From Hydractinia symbiolongicarpus (Eukaryota > Cnidaria > Hydrozoa > Anthoathecata > Hydractiniidae), in NCBI RefSeq assembly GCF_029227915.1, contig NC_079876.1:25455828-25517827 (forward strand): a stretch of DNA of 62,000 nt, given 5' to 3'. Positions 23,644 through 34,148 of this stretch are shown here, in pieces. The position numbers and the translations under genes were made by a program. Position 1 is the stretch's first letter. Each line of letters starts with the position of its first letter. The notes beneath the pieces were generated by a model that searched no databases, was not told the DNA's origin, and saw only the letters and a program-made list of their open reading frames with translations.

Positions 23644-24784
23644 CTTTTTTTAAATCAAAAACCTAAATTATAAAATATAATAATGCATTTTATTCATATA
23701 TAAATAATCTTATATAAAGTCAGAAATCGCATCTTTCTACAAGTGACAAAATTCGTAAACTGATGCTTAAATCCTAAAGCTAATCAGGTAAAAATACAAC
23801 TTTATTAGCCCAAACAAACCATTTCCCCTATTATAAACACCTTCTTAAGGATACGGTAACCCCCCTTAGACACATACTCAGTATATTTAAAATATCCCCT
23901 CTGCTCGCTATATTAACCCTAGCAAATATATATTCTGAAAGCCAAATAAATTATCTCTAGAATGATGATAAAATATTTTCATAAAAAAAAAATACAAAAA
24001 GTAGAAAAAAAATTATATACAAAAATTCCCCCTTCCAGTTCATTTTGTCAAACACTCCCTTCAGTAAAATTTTTGTTCGTTGAAAAAAATATCTTGCAAA
24101 GCTCTTATTCAACTCTAAAAAACTTTGCTTTTTTTACTTAAAACAACACGTGGTTCCAAAAACATAGCATATTTTGTGTTACAATAGCTGTTTTATGACA
24201 GATTTATCTATTTTTAAGCATGATAGATCAATAACTCGATATTTCCTCATTTTCTGCGTTAGAAAAAGCAAAGTTTTGTAGCCAAAGATATAATTGTCGC
24301 AACAAACTTGTTTTCGTACAATTTCGAAAGATGGAGGGGAGTGTTCGACAAAAATATATACCGTTACGAATGAAAATTTTATTTCGAGAAAAAGCAAATC
24401 AAAGACCTCTGTGTTTTACCTGCAACAATCATGGTTACACCCACTTAAACGTTATGAATAATTAACTCATGAATATTTTATTTAAAAGTGTTTTCACAGA
24501 ACTTTGGGTCTAGTTATTGTTAAACAGACAACATGATAACATAACATAATAGGATAAAAACGAAAAAAATAAAGAAATAAATTAAAAAAGGTATAGATGA
24601 TAAATATAATATATGTTTGTATAGATTATTAAAGCGTAAATGTTTCCTATCTTATATGTAGTGATGCAATTTTTTATTTGTTCTACATAACTCTCTTTAA
24701 TTATTATACAGATTAAATATATTTGAGGAATTTTAAACTTTGAGCACACTATTGAAAACACTAAAAGCCCCCTTAACAATAAAT
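23644..24784. other. Intergenic, nothing recognised
   Basis: Very AT-rich upstream flank of the methyltransferase gene. It includes the presumed promoter, but no TATA or other element stands out from the background. Confidence 0.35.
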
Positions 24785-25207
24785 ATTTGGCCTTGTGGCC
24801 TTGTGGAGTTTGCAGGAAAGGGGTTGGTAGTAACTCTTGCAGACTTGCAAGCATTGGGTTTATATGCAAGCGTTGCAAAGGTGAGATTATAGAGAATGAA
24901 GTACTTCCAGCTTTAATGATGTACAATAATGGCTCGTTAGAGATAGGTGAGAACTTCTGTTACTTAGGTGATATGTTGGGCAGTGAAGGGGGTGTTGGAA
25001 GAAGTGTTACTTGCAGGATAGGTTCTGCTTAGAAAAAGTTCAGAGAGTTACTTCCTTTGTTGACTAGCAGAGTCTTGTCAATTGAGGTAAAAGGTAGGTT
25101 GTATGAGGCCTGTGTAAGAAGTGTTATGTTGCACAGTAGTGAGACATGGGCAGTGAAGCAGGAAGATCTTAACCGTTTAGAAAGGAATGATATGAGAAAT
25201 TATGCCA
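24785..25207 (+). pseudogene. Non-LTR retrotransposon (LINE) reverse-transcriptase C-terminal fragment
   Basis: The translation reads WPCGVCRKGVGSNSC, a shortened Cys-rich segment ending CKRCKG, then GENFCYLGDMLGSEGG, KKFRELLPLLTSRVLS and LYEACVRSVMLHSSETWAV. These are hallmark segments of the C-terminal part of LINE reverse transcriptases (family knowledge). An in-frame TAG at about 25030 sits where family members usually have Trp (SA-stop-KKF), so it is dead. The Cys-cluster is also internally deleted. It is truncated both 5' and 3', and the foldback element starts directly after it. Confidence 0.8.
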
Positions 25208-25212
25208 AACCA

Positions 25213-26866
25213 AGCCGGCACAAAGAGCTCTAAAAGACGTCTTTTAGACATCTTCCGCAATCTATAAGACTTCTTTTTTAGCGCTAATTTGTCTGTCTAT
25301 AATGCATCTTTTTAAGTGTCTAAAAGATGCCCTTTTAAAGATGCATTTCAAAAGATCTCTTTTAGACATCTTTTAAAAGACGTTTTTCCAAAGACGTCTT
25401 TTAGACGTTTTTAAGAAATTTTTTACGACGCGTCTTTTTAAAGACGGCTTTTAGACTTTTTACAGATGTAGCAGCGACTAAAATGCATCTTTAATGCAAC
25501 TTTTTAAATGCATGTTTAGAAAGACATCTTTTATATATCTATAAGACGTCTTCCTTGGTTTTTATTGTGTTTATTTTTTTTTTCTTAACTTTTTAGAAAA
25601 AATAGGCAATTTATAAAATAAATTTAAGACGTTTTAGTACGTTAACGTTGTTGGAACGCACATTTTTAATAAATTGCAGAAATAACGATATCAAAGACGA
25701 TAAATATTTTGCAATAAAAATATTTTGAACTTTTTATATCAAATTCGTATTGACACTTTAAAAAATAAATATATTTTAGAATTACAGTAAGCAAATATAA
25801 CCGGTAGTAAGTAAATAAAATATTATTTATAATAAACACTATACAATTAAATCATTCATATTCATATTTATAAATTCTAATTATTAAAATATTCTGTATT
25901 ACGAATTCTACCTATGAACTTATCCATGCGTAGAAATGTACACTAATCTCTACGTCAGTTTTTAAATAAAGCATGCTATGTAAAGCATAAATTGGAACTC
26001 TAATCGAAAAAATCTTAAGCATATTAAGCTGAGCCCATGGGAAAGAATCACCTTAAAAATTCTGTGAAAATTGCTAGTAGTTGCAAGGCCAAAATAAACA
26101 AAATAGATATTTGAATGTCATTCATAAATGAGGAAAGGGCTTTTCCTTTGTTTATACATTTAATTTACCCCTTATACCCCTTAATTTGCCGAGAATCACA
26201 AACAAAAGCACTTACTTTTTAAACAACAGGTGTCCTGCAGATGTTTTCATTAAAATACCACCAATTTTCATTGAATGTTCCGATGATCAATTGTCAAAGA
26301 ATATCCGCCAGGGGGTGCAGGAAAACAAAATTACGACATATTAAAATGAAAACAAATTATGAAGGCTCGCGAAAATACATTAGTATTTAAAAATAATAAA
26401 AAGTGACGGTTACCACTTTCAATTTCGTGAAAAATTGATTTTCGAAAAAAATAAACATGCTAACTAAGTTTCGGAACACCCCCGTCTTTTTAAAGCGAAT
26501 TTTGCATATAAAAAATGAACGTCTTTTGAAAGACGCATTTTAGACCACTTTTAGAAATAGGAGAAGAAGTCTTTTCAAAGACGCGTTTTAGATGCATTAT
26601 AGCAAGAAGGGAAAGATGTCTTTTAAAAGATATATTTTAGATAACTTTTAAATGTCTTTTAAAAGAACTCTTTTAAAGATCTTCTAAAAGACATCTAAAA
26701 TGCGTATACTACAAGACTCAAATTTATTTACCTTCAAGAGACATTTAAAAGATGTCTTTTGAAAGACGTTCTTAAGAAGATGCATTAAAGACATCTTAAT
26801 AGCGCTTTCTAACAGAATATTTAAAAAAGACATCTTAAGACGTCTTAAAGACGTCTTGTGCCGGCT
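25213..26866. mobile_element. 1.65-kb foldback DNA transposon with AAGACGTCTT palindrome arrays
   Basis: The termini are exact inverted repeats: AGCCGGCACAA (25213-25223) and TTGTGCCGGCT (26856-26866). Each arm of about 350 bp (25213-25560 and 26510-26866) is built from degenerate short repeats of AAAGACGTCTTTTAGAC, themselves palindromic. The middle, 25600-26500, is unrelated AT-rich DNA with no open frame. This resembles foldback elements with subrepeat arrays in their inverted arms. No convincing target duplication was seen, so the superfamily is open. Confidence 0.75.
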
Positions 26867-28468
26867 GGGAAGAATCAAAATTAAAAAAATTTTTTTTTTA
26901 AAAAAAAATGACCCTGAAATGACCTGTATCCTTAATTCTGCCTCAAGTTAATTTAAACTCTACAGATTTAAAGCTATATTATACACTTAAAGAGAAAGTT
27001 CAAGTTTTCACATTATTCAGATTTAGAATAAGCTGGTAAAAACACCTGCATAGGTATTATGCTTTTGAGAATTCTAACAAACACTGTATATACTGCTATA
27101 AAATTCCTATTAAACAAATCAGTTTTTTGAACTTTTAAGCTGTTACCACTCCTATATATACATTATTATTTCTGTTTTATAAATTTTGTCTAAGCTTTAG
27201 GGGAAAAGTTCCAGCGGTCTTATTGGCCGCCTTTATATGGATCTTTTCATCCAAACTATTAATTTAATACAGAAGTTTAGTTTTACGACGTTTTTTGCCT
27301 AAGAAGAAGGCGGAATTAAAAGAGCAGAAATCAAGAAAAGTGGAGATTGGGTGTGGTGTGGGAATTTGGTGACTGAATATATAACTTACCAACCGTCATA
27401 TATAAGAATAAGTAAAACAACCCTTTCCTGTTATGACATTGTCTCTTACTGGAGGAGACCATAGTCTGATTAATTAGGCTATTCCTGGAAATATCTTCAG
27501 CTTAACGATCTTAAAATGAGTTAGTTGGTCAGTCATTTAGTGTTGGACAAGTGGGACATATAGCTAGCTACTTTGGATTTTTACTAATCACAATTTCCCT
27601 TAAATAAAAGATGTTGGGGAAAATGTCTCGATATTGGATAGTGGACATTTCTCCAAATTTTTCTTCTCTGTATTTAGTTTAACTCGCAAACAAATTCCTT
27701 CATGTCACAATCAGAGACAAACCGAGCTCCAGCGATCTAAAGAAATAACCAACAATCCTCAAAATACTTTCGCAAATCGCTGTCATGTTGTTGATGTAAG
27801 CTGCCATTTTGAGTTTAATAAATGCTGACATCAGCAATTATGCCTGCCCAAAACATGTTGCTAATCATCGCTTTGACCCACATTGCGCAACGCATGCGCA
27901 ATAAATAGAAATTGCGTTTGACTTGGTGTGGACTTTATTCTGCCCTTTCTGGACGCTACACTAACAAAGAACTAAGTTACAAACTTATCATATAAAACAA
28001 CAGAAAACAAAACTAAGTTTGCAAAAAGGAAGTTTTATGCCGAACACGGCAAGTACATTACACACACAGAAAACAACATACACTAAAAGCACAAGACTAC
28101 CAACAATACTAACAACATATAGACTAATATCGCACATAGAAAGAAGCTAAGGTACTGTACACACTTAAACAAATGACAAATGAATAAACAAACTGACATT
28201 ATATCACATGTACGCCAACAAAACATTGGGAAGAATAAAACCTCTACAAAATCCTAAAGGTCGGTTTTCACACAGCGGCGTTTTGCGCGCAGTTGTAACA
28301 AACGCCGTGACTTTTGATCTTGACCTCGCGCTTTTGCATGTGCTTAGGCGATTGAAAAATTGGTAAACAGACTCGTAGAAGTCTACTTAAAATATATAAC
28401 AATTTTCTACTTAGATTTTCATTTCAAGATTGCTAGCAACAACGTAAATGGCTCCGCTTTTATCTTAT
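26867..28468. other. Intergenic, nothing recognised
   Basis: A poly-T/poly-A tract follows the transposon. No gene, SINE or tandem repeat was recognised. A GC-richer patch at 28260-28340 (cacacagcggcgttttgcgcg) is unexplained. Confidence 0.35.
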
Positions 28469-28594
28469 AACTAGCCGGTGGTTCGTGGAAAACCTACATG
28501 TACGTCCATCCTTTTTATACCGCGCATTGCGTGTGTCTCGCTACTTGCGATACTATTTTGCGTGACAGACGCATAAGTGTTTTATGATATAGAC
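28469..28594 (+). repeat. Short element sharing end structure with the 565-bp repeat
   Basis: It begins ACTAGCCGGTGGTTCGTGGA and ends 'gacagacgcataagtgttttatgatatagac'. The start (ACTAG, then CGTGGAAA) and end (GACAGAC, then TTATNATATAGAC) mirror the ends of the 1-5 kb repeat, while the interior differs. It is probably a related non-autonomous family member. Confidence 0.45.
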
Positions 28595-28800
28595 TCTACC
28601 CAAAATTGAATAAAAGCATAATGCCAAATAAATAAAAATTATGTATTAAGATAAGTATTCATAAGCCACATAATTGTTTCTTCAAGATGATAAATCAAAA
28701 TATGTGTATCGATCAAGTGATCTGTGTAAGGTACAAAATAAACAGTGTAGGTACAAAGCAATAACCTTTTCTTCCTTTAAGGCATTTAGACAGGACTATG

Positions 28801-28856
28801 CATCCTCATCCCCAGGGCTCTTCTACGCCTATGCCATTCTCATGTAGGCGAGGTCG
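28801..28856. mobile_element. 56-bp micro-MITE of the CAACCTCG family
   Basis: The insert begins CATCCTCATCCCCAGGGCTC and ends GGCGAGGTCG. It is flanked by an exact 9-bp direct repeat, AGGACTATG (28792-28800 and 28857-28865). The shared CCTCRTCCCCAGGGC start links it to the 19121 and 30461 elements. Confidence 0.7.
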
Positions 28857-29165
28857 AGGACTATGTTGTACGATGCTTTCGCATGTTTATCATATCTCGC
28901 ATTGCTGTAAATATTGGCAGATTTCAAATTTTGCAGGAATAAATATCTTTAATTTACAGCCTTTTTTGTCAGCAGCAAGTAAACAAAAACATAGCAGCGC
29001 TTTCTACGAGACTGGGCGCACAATGCTGCTGTGTAAGGCCGGTTTTAACTCTTGCAGCGTGGTTGATGTTTCTCATCAATGCAAAGCAACTAGACACTTC
29101 AATATAATGGTAGATTCTGGAATTTTACAAGAAAAGAATTAGTTTTCCTTTGATTAATTTAAAAT

Positions 29166-29470
29166 AAACTGGAACTTCGTTAAAGTGAACCTCTCTGAAG
29201 CGAACAACTCTTTAAGACGGACGAAAATTTTTTCCCATTTCCAGTTTTACCAGGTTCTTAAAATCCAGCTTACTTCCTGCCTAGCAAAATTTTATTGTCT
29301 ACGCCATATTTTCTTTTCAAATTTTTCTTTGCTTAACTAGGGAGGGAAAAAGAGTAGTATAGGCATGCCTATTGAATTTTAGACTTTGGAGTGGAATTTT
29401 TTCTGCGTTTTATGCCCCCCCCCCCCCCCCCAAAAAAAAAAAAAAAAAACTCTCTAAACCGCTTCCACTG
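29166..29470. mobile_element. Tigger/pogo-like MITE candidate
   Basis: The left end is TAAACTGGAACTTCGTTAAAG. The right end is CTTCCACTGTA, whose complement TACAGTGGAAG is similar. TA lies at both boundaries, as expected for Tc1/mariner-superfamily insertions. It contains a 17-C then 18-A homopolymer junction at 29415-29449. The inverted ends are short and imperfect. Confidence 0.45.
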
Positions 29471-30451
29471 TATATATTAGAATAGGCAACATTTCGCAAC
29501 AACCTAGAGACGTACATACTATGACGTACTACTTTTCTTCTTTTCTAGGTTGATAAAGAAGAGAAAAAATAAAAGTTCAAAACAATTTCATTATCGATTT
29601 TCTTTGCGAAAGTATTGTAATCAAATTCCATGTGATCAAAATCGCGTTTGATTTTTAATTTGGCGCAGATTTGACAAAGATTGCATAAATCTTCTTTTAT
29701 ACAACATTCCTTAATCTTTATAATAATTCAATTTTTGATATTCCCGAGTGACAAATTTTATTTTATTAAAATGATTCGTCCTCCCCCTCGTTTATTTAAA
29801 CAGGAGTGGTAAAATTATCACTCTCTCTCCCCAATAAGATTAAAATCTTTTAGCAAACCTTTTCTATAATTTTCCAAGTTGCACCAATTTTTTGGTTAAG
29901 CAACCGTTAAGCCACTTTTTATCTATTTAGGGCAACGATATACAAGTTTGATTGGTTTAGTGGATTCTGATCTCTGTGCTAGTTTTGCAATCTTGCTCCA
30001 TTGTAGCTCTTTAAGTACGTTGATGGACACTGCTTGGCTGAATTTTATCGACAGGCACACCTTTGCTAAGTTTTTTTCACGAAACACTTCGCTCTTGTCT
30101 GTCAGTCCAGGTTAGTTGACGTAAACATTGAATTTGCGGCCTGTGCAACGAAAATAGTTCGCCGCTAAATAGAATAAAACTTTTTTTTTTAAAAAAAAAA
30201 CAAAACTGCGCATGCTTAGATTAATTTCGCCGTGTGCGTTGGCCGAGTTATATATTTTAGTGGAAATCAAGTAAACCACTTTCCGTCTGACTTAGTTGTT
30301 TTCATTTTGCTTTGAGAACACGCTTTTTGGCACTAGATAAGTCAAAAAGAACATTTGCTTAAGAAGTACATCTAGTTAAGAGATCTGAAAATCCTAACTG
30401 ATGGCCATTTTTTTAAGAAAGTTACATACGATTTCCTCTATTTGTTATCCA
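29471..30451. other. Intergenic, nothing recognised
   Basis: No exon, tandem repeat or element end was recognised in this stretch. Confidence 0.3.
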
Positions 30452-30460
30452 GCGAAGTCC

Positions 30461-30556
30461 CAACCTCGTCCCCAGGGCATCTTGTATCTTTTCTAAGATG
30501 TTCGTATCGCCGTCCCGGGGTCAGAAAAGATACAAGATGCCCTGGGGACAAGGTTG
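30461..30556. mobile_element. 96-bp palindromic micro-MITE with exact 9-bp target duplication
   Basis: It starts CAACCTCGTCCCCAGGGC and ends with the near-exact complement. Arms of about 35 bp differ at one position and flank a short GC-rich centre. It is bounded by exact direct repeats GCGAAGTCC (30452-30460 and 30557-30565). Near-identical arms and an intact duplication suggest a recent insertion. The open frame at 30442-30627 is only a translation of this palindrome. Confidence 0.88.
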
Positions 30557-30996
30557 GCGAAGTCCCTATCCGGCACAGGACTACGGGGATTCGCGCGGAA
30601 ATGCCAAAAATGTTACCCAGGGCTTAGCCGCCCCATTGATCAAAACAATAATGGGGCTGCAAGTGTAGAGTAGATATAGTAGGTGGTGTGGCTAGACTGG
30701 CAGGATTGAGTTTTCTTTGTTTTGCTCTGAATACCTTATACCTAATAGCTAACAATGTGCTGGTTTGTTCTGGAATTTATATCTTTTTTACAGAGTTAAC
30801 GATCTTTTTAATTTACTAAGTTTTGCACATTATTTATTTCAATACTTCTGCAGATAGAGGGGCATTCCTAAAAGAGGGTCCACATTTAATGATATGACCA
30901 GCATTATATAGCTATGATTTCAGTCTCTTGTTGTAAAAAGATTTCCTTTTTTGCTGTTTTTTTTTCTTTCTATTGTCTATAGTTAGCATTTATGCC

Positions 30997-31062
30997 ATCC
31001 TTATAAATCAGGCCTTGCCATCATGGCAAGGCCTGATTTATAAGGATTCATGGCGCCATGAA
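30997..31062. repeat. 51-bp perfect palindrome followed by a 16-bp perfect palindrome
   Basis: 30997-31021 and 31023-31047 are exact inverted complements of 25 bases around a single C. Immediately after, TTCATGGCGCCATGAA (31047-31062) is a perfect palindrome. No target duplication or T-run was identified. Confidence 0.9.
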
Positions 31063-31245
31063 TCATGAGTTTCCTGAGATAAATGTTTGTTGCCTGAGCA
31101 TTAATTGCTCGGTTAAGTATTTATTGATAAAAAATTGCAACATTTCTTTGGTTCTATGCTAAAAGTACTTTCAATGCTTTGTGGCAGCACACAAAGCTTA
31201 GCTATATATTTTAAGGTTTGGGGGGACGTTCACAAAGCAAGCAAC

Positions 31246-32522
31246 ATGAGCAGTACACCTATCAATAAGAAAAAAGCACCAAGAATAAATTCTGCCCCAA
31301 GATTAAATAGTTATGTTTGTGCAAGCGATTTCGAAGTAAATTATGAGAAATTCAAAAATGCTGTTGTTGATAGGCCTGGAGCAGTGAATCCCAAACATTG
31401 CAAATGTTTTAAATCATTATCAAGCATTAACTCGTACCTCGGTTTAATATTCTTCTTTTAGTTTTACTACTTTCTATCTGCTTGTAGCTTTAAAAATTAG
31501 GTTTGAATAGACCTTTCCTGAATTTCCTAATTATGCCAAACTCATTTAAAGAGGTCAATACTAAAAATCATTCTTATCCCTAAGTTCCTTAGCAAAATGT
31601 GGAACAAATTACATAATTTCGTAAATATTTTTATTTCTTAAGTGCCTCAAATCCGAGCTGAAAGTTACGGCCAATAACCGTGCTTCCTAAAGAATAACCT
31701 TGTTTTTAAAATAGTTTTTTTCTTCAAATCTAAAAAAAAGGCAAACCAAAATATTATATTGCTCTAAAAACTTCATTTTTGTCATGATAGTTTAATATTC
31801 TATCTGAATATCCTTATTTGAGGAGCACAAAACCAATATAAAATTTTGGTTGACGTCATTATTATAATTTATGAAATTCGGAAAGGTGTATTATATATTT
31901 TTTCAGTTTTTACTAATGTTTGAAAATCTTTTTCGTCTATTTATTCAGATAATACACCCTGCCAAGGTGAAAATCAAAACTAAATTCATCCAAAGAAAGT
32001 GAAAGTACAATAAAAAATTCACACTCAAAATCTATTTAATATAAATGGTTTTCTATGCAGTTAGTATACTATTTTACAATGTTAAATTGTATTTTCATAA
32101 CGGTGGAGGGTGTTTCTAAACTTCTATGCTTACTGTAAAGAAGCATAAAATTTAGAATTTAGCAGGAAACAGCAGCCGTATTGAGGAAATATATCAAAGT
32201 ATGAATTGACTAGCTACCCTAAGTTTTACTCATGTGTTGACACAAGTACATGCAATCGCATGCCTCTTATGGGAAAGCCTGTCTAGTCGTGTAGTTTACT
32301 TTTTAATTCTCTGATGTGTTTATTCTAATTTCAGACCTGAAATTATTTCTAAACCCTGTTATGATTAAAATGGTTTATTTTTTGTTCTCAAATTTTTTTT
32401 CAGCCTGTGTCGTTTTACAATAGGCTTGTTTTGTATTTGATGAATAATTGTAAAGATGCAATAGATAAAAATTTCATGCTCCAACTTATCGCAAGTTTTC
32501 TCATTGGTGACTTACCTCAATG
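31246..32522 (+). CDS. Unidentified two-exon gene candidate
   Basis: I do not recognise the product. An ATG at 31246 opens a frame beginning MSSTPINKKKAPRINSAP and continuing through SYVCASDFEVNYEKF to about 31440. At 32404, after a strong polypyrimidine-CAG acceptor, a second stretch reads PVSFYNRLVLYLMNNCKD, then FMLQLIASFLIGDLPQ and a TGA at 32520-32522. Both stretches look coding in composition. The joint is uncertain: the donor at 31440 (CTCG|GTTTAA) does not keep frame, whereas GAA|GTAAAT near 31333 or GCA|GTGAAT near 31385 would. It may also be an exon pair of a larger gene or a decayed copy. Predicted mature product is about 65-105 residues. Confidence 0.3.
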
Positions 32523-33900
32523 ATGCTTAAACTACTCGGTATTGGTAAAATTGGTAGAGAGTTTCTGGCCAGGAGGATTCAGGCTTGTACACATTTTTGT
32601 TCTAAAGTATTATGAAATTTGTGGGACAATATCAGGGACCTTGCACAGTCTTCTTATGCATGATAATATATAATAGTCAATTGCTATGTAACTAGTACCA
32701 AAATTTAGAACAAGGGTTCTCAGTCTTTTTCAGGAATATTTGAGTAGGTGTGCAATGATTCGATGATCAAGTAACGCATGCTATATAAAACGCATGTGCA
32801 AAGAATGTTACGCATGCTATACGCCCCCCTGAGGTTATTTTTGTTGTGCATTCATTTTGCAGTAGAAAAGTGGGGGACGTTTTAAATCTTGAACCTCAAA
32901 CACGATGATCGAGCGTCTACTGGTATAGCGACTCTCTTAATCTTAACTTCCTTTTCTACATATCCGAAATAGTATGCATGATTATACTGTCATTTTTATA
33001 TTTATTTTTTTTATTTTTCAGGTCATCAAAAGCAAATAGGCAAAAATATGCTTTGTTTTCAAATTAAAAAATCTTTATCCATGTGGCTTAAATAAAACTT
33101 CAAAATTATTTCAGAAAGTTCAGCTACACTTATACAAAATTTTTACAGAAAAAAAATTATACCGCTCATTTCGTTTTTACAGGCATAAAGAAAAAATCCA
33201 TTAAATTCGGACCTGTTATGGTTTCCAGTTGTTTTGTCAAATAAAGAAATTATGTACAATTAAATCCATGATAAAATGTCTATTCTGCCTGTAGGTGCAT
33301 ATTTACAGACTTCCTTCATCCGTGCTCCGTCGGCGTTCACCTCCGCATTAGTTAAGAACCGCATGGCTGGATTTCTTGGTAAGACCTGGTTACCAACGAC
33401 GAAGCGTCAGGCAAACGAGATATGTGTCTACATAGTTCTTTTAACTAGGGTCAGGGCTCGATGAATTAGCTAGGATGGTCAGGTTAGCTATGAATAGGCT
33501 TGCTCGTGGATTAAAAGGACCAGGACTATTCAATAATTTCTGAGATCTAAAAGTCTCCGACACCAAGACGGAAATCTATCGGACGTTTTCTCTGACGAGG
33601 TTCCAAAAATTATTTTAAGGGCTGCCATCACATGCTACAAAATGGATTTTATAAGTTTATTTTGAAAACTCAATATTTAAAAAAGACTGTGTTCTTTAAT
33701 TTTTTATACCTTGTTGTAGTGAATTATGTTTCTAACCATTTAAGGGTTTCTCAGTATTTTTTTACCATGGTTACCATATCTTTCTAAGTATTCTATTATT
33801 GATGGTATAAGTTAAAAAAAATCTTGTGTTAGTTACCCTGCCAATCCTATTTTTTGATCACGTTTTTAGATTTTATGTATGAGTCAGTAAGCTAAAGCTT
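32523..33900. other. Intergenic, with one GC-richer unexplained patch
   Basis: At 33287-33475 a GC-richer stretch follows an acceptor-like TGCCTGTAG and has a 62-codon open frame (AYLQTSFIRAPSAFTSALV and onward). I cannot assign it, and it may be a transposon remnant. The rest shows nothing recognisable. Confidence 0.3.
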
Positions 33901-33904
33901 TTCT

Positions 33905-34148
33905 GGCACCATAGGTAGTGGTTATAACTCTCGCACTTCGTGTGCGAGAGCAGGGTTCGAATCCCCTTGGCGGTAATTTAATACGGGCGAATGTTTACAT
34001 AGCCACGCAAGCCATGTGAGAGAAATTGGGGAGATGACACACTGTGTGGGCTGTTGTATGTTGCACAAAGTTGTCTGGTAGAGTGTGACCCTAATTGAGT
34101 TTATGTGGCTCAAAATGAGCATTAAATACTCTAGGACTCTCCCATCCA
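33905..34148 (+). mobile_element. tRNA-derived SINE
   Basis: A tRNA-like head has A-box-like 'ataggtagtggttataactc', a 5-bp anticodon-like stem around CACTTCGTG, and an exact B box GGTTCGAATCC at about 33954. A tail of about 170 bases follows. The acceptor-stem ends do not pair as in a functional tRNA, and the long tail supports a SINE rather than a tRNA gene. Confidence 0.65.

Noticed and set aside
30442-30627. 61-codon frame
   Set aside because: It is the translation of the palindromic 96-bp MITE and its flank.
33905-33980. Possible functional tRNA gene
   Set aside because: The B box is exact, but the acceptor ends do not pair and a long SINE-like tail follows.
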